A stretch of DNA of 64,000 bases, taken from the NCBI RefSeq assembly GCF_009909205.1, contig NZ_JAAAPN010000008.1, positions 124,001 through 188,000 on the forward strand, read 5' to 3'. The notes beneath the pieces were generated by a model. That model did not search any database, was not told where the DNA came from, and saw nothing but the letters and a program-made list of their open reading frames with translations. This DNA comes from Aquabacterium fontiphilum (lineage in GTDB: Bacteria; Pseudomonadota; Gammaproteobacteria; Burkholderiales; Burkholderiaceae_C). Shown in pieces: positions 35,634 to 44,828 of this stretch; positions within the stretch are counted from its first letter, which is position 1, and each line of letters opens with the position of its first letter. Made by a program: the position numbers and the translations under genes.

Positions 35634-37346
35634 ATGAGTTCATTCGCTGTTTGCATGAAGCCGCATGGGCCCGGCGGCGTCGGGCGCGTCCTCTGGCTCA
35701 CCTTCTTGCCCCGTCTGGCTGGCTGGCTGGCGTCGGTGCTCCTCGGCCTGGTCTGGCTGCTCGCGCCTGCGCATGCCCAGGAGTTCCTGCCGGCCGAGCA
35801 GGCGTTTCGTGTGCAGGTCAGTGCCGTGGGGCCGCGCGCGCTGCAGGTGGATTTCCGGCTGGCCCGTGGGGTTTATCTGTACCGCGAACAGACGCATGCG
35901 CGCCTGCAGCCGGCCGGTCAGCCCGAGGTCCGGCTCGGCTGGGACCTGCCGCAGGGCGTGACCAAGCACGACCCCACGTTCAACAAGCTGATGGAGGTCT
36001 ACACACAGGACCTGTCGGGCTCGCTGACCCTGCCCGAGGGCCTGCCGCCGGAAGCCCGGCTGCTGCTGACCTACCAGGGCTGCGCCGACGCCGGCCTGTG
36101 TTACCCCCCGCAGACCCGCGCCTACCGCCTGCGCTTCGATGCCGACGGGGGGCTGCTGTCCATCGAGCCGGTGCGCACAACCGACGCGGAGGCCATGGGT
36201 GGCGTCGCCGACCCGGCGCTGGCGCCGGAGGGGGATGCCGTCACCCGGGCGCTGGCGTCCGGTCAGTGGTGGGTCGTGGTGCCCGCCTTTTTGCTCGCCG
36301 GGGTGCTGCTGTCGCTCACGCCCTGCGTGCTGCCCATGGTGCCCATCCTGTCGTCCATCATCCTGGGCCAGCAGGCGCCCGTGGGCCGCGGGCGCGGCTT
36401 TTTGCTGGCGCTGAGCTATTCGCAGGGCATGGCCCTGGTCTACACCGCGCTGGGCGTGGCAGCCGGTCTGGTGGGGCAGGGGCTGGCCGCCTATCTGCAG
36501 CACCCCTGGATCGTGTTGACCATGGCGGCGCTGATGGTCCTGCTGGCACTGTCGATGTTCGGTCTGTATGAGTTGCGGCTGCCTGCCGTGGTGCAGACCT
36601 GGCTGGGGCAGGGCGCCAACCGCCTGCCCGGTGGGCGCTTTGTCAGCGTGTTCGCCATGGGCGCGGTCTCGGCGCTGGTGGTGAGTCCGTGCGTCTCGGC
36701 GCCCTTGGCGGGCGCGCTGCTGTACATCAGCCAGTCGCGCGACGTGGCCTTGGGCGCGGGCGCCCTGTATGCCATGGCCTGGGGCATGAGCGTGCCGCTG
36801 TTGTTGGTCGGACTGTCCGCGGGTTCGCTGTTGCCGCGCGCCGGCGCGTGGATGACGGGCGTCAAGGTGGTGTTCGGCATCGTGATGCTGGCCATGGCGG
36901 TCTGGTTCAGCCGACCGGCGTGGCCCTATGTGCAGACCCAGTGGCTCGGCATGCCAGCCGCCGAGGCGGCCCACCGCAGCGTGCTGCCGTTCGAGCAGGT
37001 GCGCAGCCCAGCCGAACTGGATGACGCCTTGCGCCAGGCCGCGGCAGCTGGCCGCCCCGTCATGCTCGACTTCTATGCCGACTGGTGCACCGCCTGCATC
37101 GAGATGGAGCTGCGCACCTTCTCGGATCCGCAGGTGCAAGCCCGGCTGCGCGGCGCGGTGCTGCTGCAGGCCGACGTGACCCGCAACAGCGCAGATGACC
37201 GCGCGCTGTTGCGCCGCTTTGGCCTGTTCGGCCCGCCGGGCATTGTCTTTTTCGACCCCGCGGGGCAGGAGCTCACGACGGTCCGGGTAGTCGGTTTCCA
37301 GGACCCGGCCGCCTTCCTGGCCTCGCTGTCTCGCGCCGGCCTGTGA
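35634..37346 (+). CDS. dsbD: thiol:disulfide interchange protein DsbD
   Basis: This 570-residue inner-membrane protein moves reducing power from cytoplasmic thioredoxin to periplasmic DsbC-type proteins and cytochrome c maturation. After a signal segment (about 20-49) the periplasmic alpha domain has C150 and C156 (QGCADAGLCYPP). The membrane core has C231 (TPCVLPMVP) and C353 (SPCVSAP). The C-terminal thioredoxin-like domain has C485-TA-C488 (DWCTAC). All six functional cysteines are therefore present. ATG 35655 is an alternative start. rnpB follows directly. Confidence 0.93.
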   Translation: MSSFAVCMKPHGPGGVGRVLWLTFLPRLAGWLASVLLGLVWLLAPAHAQEFLPAEQAFRVQVSAVGPRALQVDFRLARGVYLYREQTHARLQPAGQPEVRLGWDLPQGVTKHDPTFNKLMEVYTQDLSGSLTLPEGLPPEARLLLTYQGCADAGLCYPPQTRAYRLRFDADGGLLSIEPVRTTDAEAMGGVADPALAPEGDAVTRALASGQWWVVVPAFLLAGVLLSLTPCVLPMVPILSSIILGQQAPVGRGRGFLLALSYSQGMALVYTALGVAAGLVGQGLAAYLQHPWIVLTMAALMVLLALSMFGLYELRLPAVVQTWLGQGANRLPGGRFVSVFAMGAVSALVVSPCVSAPLAGALLYISQSRDVALGAGALYAMAWGMSVPLLLVGLSAGSLLPRAGAWMTGVKVVFGIVMLAMAVWFSRPAWPYVQTQWLGMPAAEAAHRSVLPFEQVRSPAELDDALRQAAAAGRPVMLDFYADWCTACIEMELRTFSDPQVQARLRGAVLLQADVTRNSADDRALLRRFGLFGPPGIVFFDPAGQELTTVRVVGFQDPAAFLASLSRAGL

Positions 37347-37366
37347 GGCAGGCGATAATCCGCCCC

Positions 37367-37690
37367 GTGAAGCCAGCCAGACCGTCGCTGGTGCAAGTCC
37401 CGAAAGGGCGCACTGGAGGAAGGTCCGGACTGCACAGGGCAGCGTAGGAGGTAACACCTCTCCACCGCAAGGTGAGGATCAGAGCAACAGAGACGAGCCG
37501 GTTCAGTCCGGGTGAAACGGGCAATCTCTACGCGCAGCAACACCAAATAGGCACGCTTTGACCTGGCCCGGCGAGCGTGCGGGTAGGTGGCATCGAGCCG
37601 TTCTGGTGACAGGCGGCCCAGAGGAATGACGGTCACGCGTCAGCCGCAAGGCGGGCGTGCACAGAATCCGGCCTATCGGCTGACTTCACA
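37367..37690 (+). ncRNA. rnpB: RNase P RNA, class A
   Basis: The catalytic RNA of RNase P, which trims tRNA 5' ends. The helix P1 strands GAAGCCAG (near 37369) and CTGACTTC (near 37680) pair, and conserved blocks are present: GAGGAAGGTCCGGACTGC, AGAGCAACAGAGAC and AGAATCCGGCCTATCGGC near the 3' end. A -10-like GATAAT at 37352 precedes it and a T-run (37693-37698) follows. Ends are accurate to a few bases. It lies between dsbD and the carbonic-anhydrase-like gene. Confidence 0.95.
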
Positions 37691-37755
37691 TATTTTTTCC
37701 CGGCCGGGCCTGTGTGCGCCGGTCAAGTTCAGGTTCGCCAGTCCGACAACCTCGC

Positions 37756-38799
37756 ATGGACCGAAAGCCTCTTTTCGCTGCCTTGCCCGCGCTGATGTGC
37801 GCCCTGACCGTGGCGACGCCACTGGCCCTGGCGCAGACGGCGCCATCGTCGCCGCGTGCGGCTGCCGAGCGCCCCGAGGTGGGCATGGGCGAGTTGCGCG
37901 ACCTCATCGAGCAGCGCATCGCCGAGGTGCGGGCGCAGCGCGCGTCCACGCCAGCCGTCGTGCAGGTCAAGGGGGCACCCCGCCCCCCCACGCGCGGCAA
38001 GGCCCGGCGTGGGGCTGCTGGGGTGCCTGTGGCTTCAGCCGAGCCGGTGGCAACGCCGGCGCTGGTAGCAGCGACCACGCCCGACCTGCCGCAGGCCCCG
38101 GGCAAGACGGGCCTGCTGGGTCGCGAGGTGAGCTGGGCCTATGCGGGTGACACCGGCCCGGGCAACTGGGGGCTGCTCAAGCCCGAGTACCGCGCCTGCC
38201 TGGTCGGGTTGCGTCAGAGCCCCATTGATCTGCGCGACGGCATTCCGGTAGAGCTCGAGCCCATTGAGTTCGCTTATCAACCGTCGGCCTTTGAGGTGCG
38301 GCACCGCCATCACACGGTTCAGAGCGTGCCTGAAGCAGGTAACGCCATCGTGTTGCGAGGACAGCGCTTCGCCTTGCGGCACGTCGAGTTCCGGCACCCG
38401 GGCGAGGTGGTCATCGACGGCCGTCAGGCGCCCATGAGCATCCACCTGTTCCATGAAGACGCCGAGGGGCAGATGGCGGTGGTGGCCGTGCCAGTTCAGC
38501 TTGGTGAGCCCAACGCTGCCGTTCAACAGGTGTGGAACAACCTGCCTCTTGAGCGCGACCTGACCCAACGCGCCAGCGCCCCGATCGACCTGTTGCAGTT
38601 TCTGCCAGTCGAGCGGCATTACCTGACCTACATGGGCTCCTTGAGCATGCCGCCGTGTACCGAAGGCGTGCTGTGGGCGGTCATGAAGCAGCCCTTGACC
38701 GTGTCGGTCGATCAGATGGCGGTGCTTGCGCGCTTGTATCCCCACAACGCTCGCCCGATTCAGCCCACCCATGGTCGCCTGATCAAGGACGGTCGCTGA
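37756..38799 (+). CDS. alpha-carbonic-anhydrase-like protein lacking zinc ligands
   Basis: This 347-residue exported protein has a signal peptide (cut near AQT, about 26), a low-complexity Ala/Pro/Arg linker (about 60-120) and an alpha-carbonic anhydrase domain (about 125-345) recognised from RQSPIDLRDG, PMSIHLFHED and SMPPCTEGVLWAV. In active enzymes the motif QFHFHxPSE supplies two zinc histidines; here it reads HVEFRHPGE, giving E211 and R213 instead. Only H230 of the three ligands remains, and the Glu preceding it and the active-site Thr (SLSMPP for SLTTPP) are also changed. It is probably a non-catalytic relative with a binding role. Confidence 0.82.
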   Translation: MDRKPLFAALPALMCALTVATPLALAQTAPSSPRAAAERPEVGMGELRDLIEQRIAEVRAQRASTPAVVQVKGAPRPPTRGKARRGAAGVPVASAEPVATPALVAATTPDLPQAPGKTGLLGREVSWAYAGDTGPGNWGLLKPEYRACLVGLRQSPIDLRDGIPVELEPIEFAYQPSAFEVRHRHHTVQSVPEAGNAIVLRGQRFALRHVEFRHPGEVVIDGRQAPMSIHLFHEDAEGQMAVVAVPVQLGEPNAAVQQVWNNLPLERDLTQRASAPIDLLQFLPVERHYLTYMGSLSMPPCTEGVLWAVMKQPLTVSVDQMAVLARLYPHNARPIQPTHGRLIKDGR

Positions 38800-38805
38800 T
38801 CAGAA

Positions 38806-38826
38806 AGGCCCGCGCATGGCGGGCCT
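38806..38826. terminator. stem-loop between convergent genes
   Basis: AGGCCCGC (38806-38813) and GCGGGCCT (38819-38826) form a perfect 8-bp stem with a 5-nt loop between the carbonic-anhydrase-like gene and the PEP-CTERM gene; it can act in both directions. Confidence 0.6.
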
Positions 38827-38854
38827 GCCGGTTGCAAGAAGCGACGGTGTATGT

Positions 38855-39424
38855 TCAGGCGCGGCGATTGCGGCGGGCCAGGAAGCCGGCGACGGCCAGG
38901 CCGGTCAGTGCCAGCGCATAGCTTTCGGGCTCCGGCACGGGCGACAGCACGGCGCTCACATCGGGGCTGCCCAGCACCTTCACAAACGTGCCCTTGTACA
39001 GGCCGTTCGAGGTCGAGGCCGTCACGATGCCGCCGACGAAGTCGTTGGCTGTGGCGCCGTAAGCGCCGCTGATGGCCGAGTCCGGATCCCACTTGAACTT
39101 GAACGACTCGAAGGTGTTGAAGCTGGTGAAGTTGAATCCGAACACCGCGCCGCTACCGAAGAAGGTGGCCGTGCCGCCGGCCGGCGGGGTGATGGACAAC
39201 GGCGCACCGTCGATGACCAGGTAGCTGCTGTCGGTGGTGGTGGTGCCGGTGAAGTCGAAGGTCAGGCTGAAGATGTCGAAGCTCGAGCCGTTGAAGGCCA
39301 TGGTCTCGATGTTGAACAGGTCTATGCCCGGTTCGCTGACCAGGATCGAGCCGAAGGCCATGGCTTGTGCGCTGCTCATTGCCAGACCGGCCGCGACGGC
39401 GATGTGCCGAAGAGAGGTTTTCAT
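38855..39424 (-). CDS. PEP-CTERM sorting domain protein
   Basis: This 189-residue secreted protein has an N-terminal signal peptide (MKTSLRHIAVAAGLAMSSAQ, cut near AMA) and a C-terminal PEP-CTERM signal: VPEPESYALALTG, a hydrophobic helix and the basic tail RRNRRA. Such proteins are processed by exosortase, encoded elsewhere, and often join the exopolysaccharide matrix. The middle is rich in Ser, Thr, Gly and Phe and resembles no family I recognise. A second PEP-CTERM protein lies at 49911. Confidence 0.85.
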   Translation of the reverse strand: MKTSLRHIAVAAGLAMSSAQAMAFGSILVSEPGIDLFNIETMAFNGSSFDIFSLTFDFTGTTTTDSSYLVIDGAPLSITPPAGGTATFFGSGAVFGFNFTSFNTFESFKFKWDPDSAISGAYGATANDFVGGIVTASTSNGLYKGTFVKVLGSPDVSAVLSPVPEPESYALALTGLAVAGFLARRNRRA

Positions 39425-39545
39425 GGTTGTTTCCTGTCTGTGGGGACGTGTGTGCGCGTCAGACCCCCTGACGCCCGCAGAGGCTACGACCACGACAAAT
39501 CCATGACAAGACCGAAAACTGTCCGTATCCCTAAGGTTTGGGATG

Positions 39546-40100
39546 TCAGTACACCCGGCCGCCCTTGATCTGGGCGTGGGTGCGACGGTTGAGGGCGGTT
39601 GCTTTGGCCATTTGCGCCATCGCATGGCCTGCATGGGCGTGGCAGATGGCCAGCCCGAGCGCGTCCGACGCATCGTTGGTCGGCTCGCGTGGCAGGTCGA
39701 GCAGCCGCATCACCATGTGGCGGATCTGGGCCTTGGCTGCATGACCGTGGCCAACCACCGCCTTCTTCATCTGCAAGGCGGTGTACTCGTTGACGCGCGG
39801 CGACGACGCTTGCGACAGCAGCCCCGCGATGGCCGCACCTCGCGCCTGACCTAGCAACAGGGTGGACTGCGGGTTGACGTTGACGAAGACGATTTCGACC
39901 GAGGCCTCGTGCGGGCCATACCGTGTGACCACCTCGCGCACGCCCTCGTAGATCAGCTTGAGGCGTGTGGGCAGGTCACCCTGGGCCGCTTCACGGGTCT
40001 TGATGGTGCCGCTGGCGACGTAATGCAGCCGGGGGCCATCGGTGTCGATGACGCCAAAGCCGGTGGTCTGCAGGCCGGGGTCGATGCCAAGAATGCGCAT
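39546..40100 (-). CDS. ruvC: crossover junction endodeoxyribonuclease RuvC
   Basis: This 184-residue Holliday-junction resolvase has the acidic active-site residues in [13 protein letters not shown] (D7), VEIVF and the C-terminal [12 protein letters not shown]. The segment [18 protein letters not shown] is highly conserved in RuvC. It completes recombination with RuvAB; ruvA and ruvB are not in the window. It is 27 bp downstream of the alpha/beta hydrolase gene. Confidence 0.94.
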   Translation of the reverse strand: MRILGIDPGLQTTGFGVIDTDGPRLHYVASGTIKTREAAQGDLPTRLKLIYEGVREVVTRYGPHEASVEIVFVNVNPQSTLLLGQARGAAIAGLLSQASSPRVNEYTALQMKKAVVGHGHAAKAQIRHMVMRLLDLPREPTNDASDALGLAICHAHAGHAMAQMAKATALNRRTHAQIKGGRVY

Positions 40101-40127
40101 GCCTGGGAGGATAACCGGCGCGCGTGC

Positions 40128-41006
40128 TCAGCCGGGCTCGCGCAGGGCCCGCGCCAGCAGAGGCCACAGCGCCTGATGCGACTGGCGGAACCAGTCGATG
40201 TGGCCGATGCGCTTGAGCCCGTGATCGCGCGGCGCCAGACGATGGACCTGGCTTGGCGCGGCGGGGAAGGTGCGCAGCAGGTCGGCGACCGTGGCTGGCG
40301 TGGCGATGTCGTCGTCCGTGGCATGGAACACCGTGATGGGGATGCGGATCTCGCGGTGGAAATCCTGCTGGGGCCGCCCCCGTACGGCGTTGGTGGCATA
40401 GCCGCCAGCGGCACACCACTGTCCCCACTGGCGGCCCACTGCCGCGGGCAGGTTCTCGCCCAGGCCGATGGCGGCCGTCGGGGCATAGCCCTTGACCCAC
40501 GTCCCCAGCGGCACGAGGCAGCGCAGCCCAAAATGGGCTTTGAAGCGAAAGCTCGGCCGCATGCCGCGGAACCAACCTGTCGAGACGGCCACGCCCACGA
40601 TCCTTTCCACATGGTGGTGGTTGGGCAGCAGGCCGATCATCTGGCCGCCCGCGCTGTGTCCGACCAACAGCACCTTGTCGTGGCCGGTGCGCGCCACCAG
40701 CCACGACAACGCGGCCACCTGGTCTTGTTGCCCCCACTCGGCCAGCGTCGCCCGACAACGTTGGAGCGGACCGCGCAGCGACAGCCCGATGCCGCGGTAG
40801 TCGAAGACCAGCACGTCGTGTCCCTGCTCGGCCAGCCAGCCGGCAAAGCGCAGATAGAAATGCTGTTTCACCCCAGTGGCCGGGCACAGCAGCACGGGTT
40901 TGGCGGTGGCGGGCGCACGGCCCCCATGGGCGGGCAGAAAGTGGCCGGCCAGTGGGGTGCCGTCCTGACAGGTGATCTCGACGGCTTCCAGGTTGGGCTG
41001 GTTCAT
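40128..41006 (-). CDS. alpha/beta hydrolase (COG4757-like)
   Basis: This 292-residue hydrolase has the nucleophile motif GHSAGG, an upstream VFDYRGIGLS and a final GHIDWF histidine segment. It is a paralogue of the protein at 25246. The gene follows the MarR gene with almost no gap (MarR stop 41008, start 41006), so the two are an operon and the regulator probably controls the hydrolase. Substrate unknown. Confidence 0.82.
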   Translation of the reverse strand: MNQPNLEAVEITCQDGTPLAGHFLPAHGGRAPATAKPVLLCPATGVKQHFYLRFAGWLAEQGHDVLVFDYRGIGLSLRGPLQRCRATLAEWGQQDQVAALSWLVARTGHDKVLLVGHSAGGQMIGLLPNHHHVERIVGVAVSTGWFRGMRPSFRFKAHFGLRCLVPLGTWVKGYAPTAAIGLGENLPAAVGRQWGQWCAAGGYATNAVRGRPQQDFHREIRIPITVFHATDDDIATPATVADLLRTFPAAPSQVHRLAPRDHGLKRIGHIDWFRQSHQALWPLLARALREPG

Positions 41007-41007
41007 G

Positions 41008-41463
41008 TCAGGCCTCCGGTGGGATGGGTTGGTCCAGCTGCTGGACGTGGGTGAGCCAGCGGGCCACGGTCTGCAGCTCGGCATCGGTGAAGCCGTCGGT
41101 CAGGCGCGCGTTGATGCGGGTGGTGGCCTGACGGATCAACGGAAGCAGGGCCTGACCAGCAGGACACAACCACACCCGCTGGGTGCGGCCGTCGTCGGGG
41201 CAGGGGTGGCGGGCCACCCAGTCGAGCGCTTCCATGCGCTGGACCAGGCCGGACACGGCCGAGGGCGCCAAGTCCAGCGTCTGCGCCAGCTGGCCCATGG
41301 TGGCGCCGTCTGACCGGGCCAGCGCGAACAGCACGCCGCTCTGCGCGGGTGTCGGCGCCTGTTGGCCTGCGCGCACGGCGGCATCGGTCTGCTGGGCGAT
41401 CCATTGCTGCAGATGGCGCTGGGCGCTGTTCAGCAGAAAGATCAGACGCGGTTTGCTTTGCAT
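41008..41463 (-). CDS. MarR-family transcriptional regulator
   Basis: This 151-residue regulator has the winged helix with LAQTLDLAPSAVSGLVQRME and the wing PCPDDGRTQRVWL. I chose the ATG at 41463, which gives a normal MarR length; the upstream part of the frame overlaps palindromic operator-like DNA. It is co-transcribed with the hydrolase at 40128 and likely represses its own operon. Ligand unknown, commonly a phenolic or lipid peroxide in this family. Confidence 0.85.
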   Translation of the reverse strand: MQSKPRLIFLLNSAQRHLQQWIAQQTDAAVRAGQQAPTPAQSGVLFALARSDGATMGQLAQTLDLAPSAVSGLVQRMEALDWVARHPCPDDGRTQRVWLCPAGQALLPLIRQATTRINARLTDGFTDAELQTVARWLTHVQQLDQPIPPEA

Positions 41464-41501
41464 GCGAAGTATCTTAGCGCAGATTCGTTTCGCGTGCGAA
41501 A
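41456..41501 (-). promoter_or_regulatory. two putative MarR operators
   Basis: A perfect inverted repeat TTTCGC-GT-GCGAAA (41488-41501) and a second near-perfect one CTTTGC-AT-GCGAAG (41456-41469) share the half-site GCGAA(A/G). The second covers the MarR start codon. The pair is a plausible autoregulatory site. Confidence 0.5.
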
Positions 41502-41576
41502 TACATGGTGCGCGTCTCGCCAGCATGGAGGCGCCCATGCACCGGTTCCCCGCCCCTGACGATGAGAAAGATGAGA

Positions 41577-41598
41577 AAAGGCTCCCGAAGGAGCCTTT
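41577..41598 (-). terminator. purH terminator
   Basis: A 9-bp stem AAAGGCTCC / GGAGCCTTT with a 4-nt loop lies just downstream of the purH stop; on the minus strand it is followed by TCTCATCTTTCTC, a pyrimidine-rich tail. Confidence 0.7.
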
Positions 41599-41625
41599 GC
41601 TGCTTTGAGGGGCGCGCGCCCTTGC

Positions 41626-43215
41626 TCAATGGCGGAAGTGGCGCGTGCCCGTGAACACCATGGCGATGCCGCGCTCGTCGGCCGCAGCGATCACCTCGTC
41701 GTCGCGCACTGAGCCACCCGGATGGATCACGCAGGTCGCACCTGCATCGACCACCACATCCAGCCCATCGCGGAACGGGAAGAAGGCGTCCGACGCCACG
41801 GCGGTGCCTTGCAGCGTCAGGCCGGCGTGCTGGGCCTTGATGCTGGCGATGCGGGCCGAGTCCAGGCGGCTCATCTGGCCGGCGCCCACGCCCATGGTCA
41901 TGCCGTCCTTGCAGAACACGATGGCGTTGCTCTTGACGAAGCGGGCCACCGTCCAGGCGAACAGCATGTCCTTCATCTGTTGCTCGGTGGGCTGCAGCTT
42001 GCTGACCACCTTGATGTCGCCGACGATGTCGATGGCATCGGCCGATTGCAGCAGCATGCCGCCGCCCACGCGCTTGAAGTCCAGCGCGTTGCCCAGCTTG
42101 CGGGTGACTTCGTCCAGCGGCACCTCCAGCAGGCGCACGTTCTGCTTGCTCGCGTAAGCCGCGCGGGCCGCGTCGGTGAACTTGGGCGCGATCACCACTT
42201 CCACAAACTGCTTGTTGGCGTTGATGGCCTCGATCACGTCGGCATCGACCACGCGGTTGAAGGCCATGATGCCGCCAAACGCGCTGGTGGGGTCGGTCTT
42301 CAGGGCCTTGGTGTAGGCCTCCAGCGGGCCGGCGCCCACGGCCACGCCACAGGGGTTGGCGTGTTTGATGATCACGCAGGCCGGGGCTTCAAAGGCCTTG
42401 ACGCATTCCCAGGCGGCGTCGGCGTCGGCGATGTTGTTGAAGCTCAGTTCCTTGCCCTGGATCTGGGTCCAATTGGCCAGGGTGCTGACCACGGGCGACG
42501 CTTCGCGGTAGAAGGCGGCCGACTGGTGCGGGTTCTCGCCGTAACGCATGCCCTGCACCTTGTGCAGCTGCAGGTTGTACACAGCCGGGTACTCGGCCTT
42601 GGCGGGCACGGTTTCGGTTTCCAGCTCGGCGCCGGCTTCCAGCGAGGTCAGGTAGTTGGTGATCATGCCGTCGTAGGCGGCGGTGTGGGCAAACACCTTC
42701 TTGGCCAGCATGAACTTGGTGGTGCGGGTGATCTGGCCGGCCTTCATTTCGGTCAACACCTGCTCGTAGTCGACCGGGTCGATGATGACGGTGACGTCCT
42801 GCCAGTTCTTGGCGGCCGAGCGCAGCATGGTGGGGCCGCCGATGTCGATGTTCTCGATGGCGTTGGCCAGGGTGCAGTCGGCCTTGGCCGTGGCTTGCGC
42901 GAAGGGATAGAGGTTGACCACCAGCAGGTCGATGGTGTCGATGCCGTGTTCCTTCAGCGCAGCCATGTGCTCGGGCAGGTCGCGGCGGGCCAGGATGCCG
43001 CCGTGCACGCGGGGGTGCAGCGTCTTGACGCGGCCATCGAGCATCTCCGGGAAGCCCGTGATCTCAGCCACTTCCGTCACGGGCAGGCCCTTGTCGGCCA
43101 GCAGCTTGGCGGTGCCGCCGGTGGACAGCAGGCGCACGCCTTGGGCATGCAGGGCTTGCGCGAATTCAACAATGCCGGTCTTGTCGGACACGGACAGCAG
43201 GGCGGTCAGGGTCAT
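41626..43215 (-). CDS. purH: bifunctional AICAR transformylase / IMP cyclohydrolase
   Basis: This 529-residue enzyme performs the last two steps of IMP synthesis. The N-terminal cyclohydrolase domain begins [19 protein letters not shown] and has STGGTAKLL; the C-terminal transformylase has [11 protein letters not shown] and FFPFRDGLD. The start at 43215 matches the family N-terminus. The order dusB-fis-purH on the minus strand is the usual betaproteobacterial arrangement. Confidence 0.95.
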   Translation of the reverse strand: MTLTALLSVSDKTGIVEFAQALHAQGVRLLSTGGTAKLLADKGLPVTEVAEITGFPEMLDGRVKTLHPRVHGGILARRDLPEHMAALKEHGIDTIDLLVVNLYPFAQATAKADCTLANAIENIDIGGPTMLRSAAKNWQDVTVIIDPVDYEQVLTEMKAGQITRTTKFMLAKKVFAHTAAYDGMITNYLTSLEAGAELETETVPAKAEYPAVYNLQLHKVQGMRYGENPHQSAAFYREASPVVSTLANWTQIQGKELSFNNIADADAAWECVKAFEAPACVIIKHANPCGVAVGAGPLEAYTKALKTDPTSAFGGIMAFNRVVDADVIEAINANKQFVEVVIAPKFTDAARAAYASKQNVRLLEVPLDEVTRKLGNALDFKRVGGGMLLQSADAIDIVGDIKVVSKLQPTEQQMKDMLFAWTVARFVKSNAIVFCKDGMTMGVGAGQMSRLDSARIASIKAQHAGLTLQGTAVASDAFFPFRDGLDVVVDAGATCVIHPGGSVRDDEVIAAADERGIAMVFTGTRHFRH

Positions 43216-43259
43216 GGTTCTTCCTTCTAGGCAAAGAGCGGGGGATCTGGATAAAGGGC

Positions 43260-43496
43260 TTACTTGATCAGCTTGTGCTCGAGCAGCTTGCGGCGCAGGG
43301 TGTTGCGGTTGATGCCCAGCCATTCGGCGGCCTTGGACTGGTTGCCCTCGGCGCGTTGCATCACCACTTCCAGCATGGGGCGTTCTACAGCGTTGAGCAC
43401 CATGTCGTACACGGCGTTCGGCTCGGCACCATGCAGGTCCTGGAAGTAGCCTTCGAGGTTGTCTCTGATGCAGTCTTGGATGTTCTTCTTGCTCAT
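43260..43496 (-). CDS. fis: DNA-binding protein Fis
   Basis: This 78-residue nucleoid protein has the C-terminal helix-turn-helix [20 protein letters not shown] that recognises bent AT-rich sites. It lies 5 bp after dusB, as in many proteobacteria where dusB and fis are co-transcribed, and before purH. It is shorter than E. coli Fis (98 residues) but typical for betaproteobacteria. Confidence 0.92.
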   Translation of the reverse strand: MSKKNIQDCIRDNLEGYFQDLHGAEPNAVYDMVLNAVERPMLEVVMQRAEGNQSKAAEWLGINRNTLRRKLLEHKLIK

Positions 43497-43501
43497 GGGT
43501 C

Positions 43502-44608
43502 TCAGCCGGCGTGGCAGACGATGGCCGCCCGCCGGGGGGCCTCGTCGGCCTGGTCGTCGTCTGCCACATCGGCCTCGTGGCCCACCGGGAGGTGCGGGTG
43601 GACGAGGCTCAGGGCATCAAAAAAGTCGCTGACGGCCCGCACCTGGTCGGCGCAGGTTTCCAGCATGTTCATGTGTTGGCGGAAGGCTTCGCCGCCGGGC
43701 AGGCTGCGCACGGCCCAGCCGATGTGCTTGCGCGCCGTGCGCACGCCGGCGAATTCGCCATACAGGCCGTAGTGGTCGTCCAGGTGCGCCAGCAGCCAGT
43801 GCTTGACCTGATCCGTCAGTGGCGGCGTGCGGTGCTGGCCGGTGGCCAGGTAGTGTGCAATGTCGCCGAAGATCCAGGGGCGCCCCTGCGCGGCGCGGCC
43901 GACCATGATGGCGTCGGCCCCGGTGTGGCGCAGCACCGCCAATGCCTTCTCGGGCGAGGTGATGTCACCGTTGGCCACCACCGGCACGCGCACAGCGGCC
44001 TTCACGGCGGCAATGGTGTCGTACTCGGCCCGGCCTTTGTAGCCCTGCTCACGGGTGCGGCCGTGCACGGTGAGCATGGCCACGCCGGCGGCCTCGGCTG
44101 CGCGCGCGATGCGCACGGCGTTCTTGTGTTGCTGGCTCCAGCCGGTGCGCATCTTCAGCGTCACGGGCACGTTGCGTGGCGCACAGGCCGCCACCACGGC
44201 TTCGACGATCTGCAGCGCCAGCGCTTCATCTTGCATCAGCGCCGAGCCGGCCCACTTGTTGCACACCTTCTTGGCCGGGCAGCCCATGTTGATGTCGATG
44301 ACCTGGGCGCCGCGGTCGATGTTGTAGGCGGCCGCCTCGGCCATCATGGCCGCGTCGGTGCCGGCGATCTGTACGGCGATGGGCGCGGTTTCGCCATCGT
44401 GGTTGGCGCGACGCGAGGTCTTGAGGCTGTGCCAGAGGTCCTTGCGCGAAGTCACCATTTCGCTGACCGCGTAGCCCGCCCCCAGCTGCTTGCATAGCAT
44501 GCGGAAGGGCCGATCCGTGACGCCAGCCATCGGCGCCACGAACAGCCGGTTGGGCAGTTCGACGGCGCCCAGCATCAGGGGGCTGGCGGGGTCAGCGAGG
44601 GTGGACAT
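43502..44608 (-). CDS. dusB: tRNA-dihydrouridine synthase B
   Basis: This 368-residue flavoenzyme reduces uridines in the tRNA D-loop. FMN-binding TIM barrel motifs include [15 protein letters not shown], the catalytic cysteine in [11 protein letters not shown] and the lysine in TLKMRTGW. The C-terminus (about 330-368) is an acidic extension with DDDQADEAP. It heads the dusB-fis-purH cluster. Confidence 0.92.
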   Translation of the reverse strand: MSTLADPASPLMLGAVELPNRLFVAPMAGVTDRPFRMLCKQLGAGYAVSEMVTSRKDLWHSLKTSRRANHDGETAPIAVQIAGTDAAMMAEAAAYNIDRGAQVIDINMGCPAKKVCNKWAGSALMQDEALALQIVEAVVAACAPRNVPVTLKMRTGWSQQHKNAVRIARAAEAAGVAMLTVHGRTREQGYKGRAEYDTIAAVKAAVRVPVVANGDITSPEKALAVLRHTGADAIMVGRAAQGRPWIFGDIAHYLATGQHRTPPLTDQVKHWLLAHLDDHYGLYGEFAGVRTARKHIGWAVRSLPGGEAFRQHMNMLETCADQVRAVSDFFDALSLVHPHLPVGHEADVADDDQADEAPRRAAIVCHAG

Positions 44609-44764
44609 GGGGGGAGAAAGACGGCGCAGCCCCGAACGGCGGGGCGATCAGGGCTGCTTAAAAAGGAGGCAGAGTATAGCTGGCTGGCGAGGGGCTGGGT
44701 AGCGGGACCCCGGGCCCAAAGCGCGCAGAACGTCACCCAGTCAACAAGGAATACGGCATTCTCG

Positions 44765-44799
44765 ATGTAACGATTGCAGTTTTAATGTAACGTTGCATT
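44765..44799 (+). promoter_or_regulatory. twin palindromic boxes upstream of ompW
   Basis: Two related boxes, ATGTAACGATTGCA (44765-44778) and AATGTAACGTTGCATT (44784-44799, seven of eight pairs symmetric), are spaced 20 bp centre to centre, two helical turns. They lie 30-64 bp before the ompW start in a 220-bp gap, suggesting cooperative binding of a dimeric regulator that I cannot name. Confidence 0.5.
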
Positions 44800-44828
44800 T
44801 CCGTCTTGCTTTGTTCTTTCTACCTGTC

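Noticed and set aside
37367..37690. Coding sequence across the dsbD-carbonic anhydrase gap
   Set aside because: Short open frames on both strands overlap a clear RNase P RNA.
44784..44799. Pho box before ompW
   Set aside because: TGTAAC is shared with Pho boxes, but the repeat spacing is about 20 bp rather than 11 and the boxes are palindromic.
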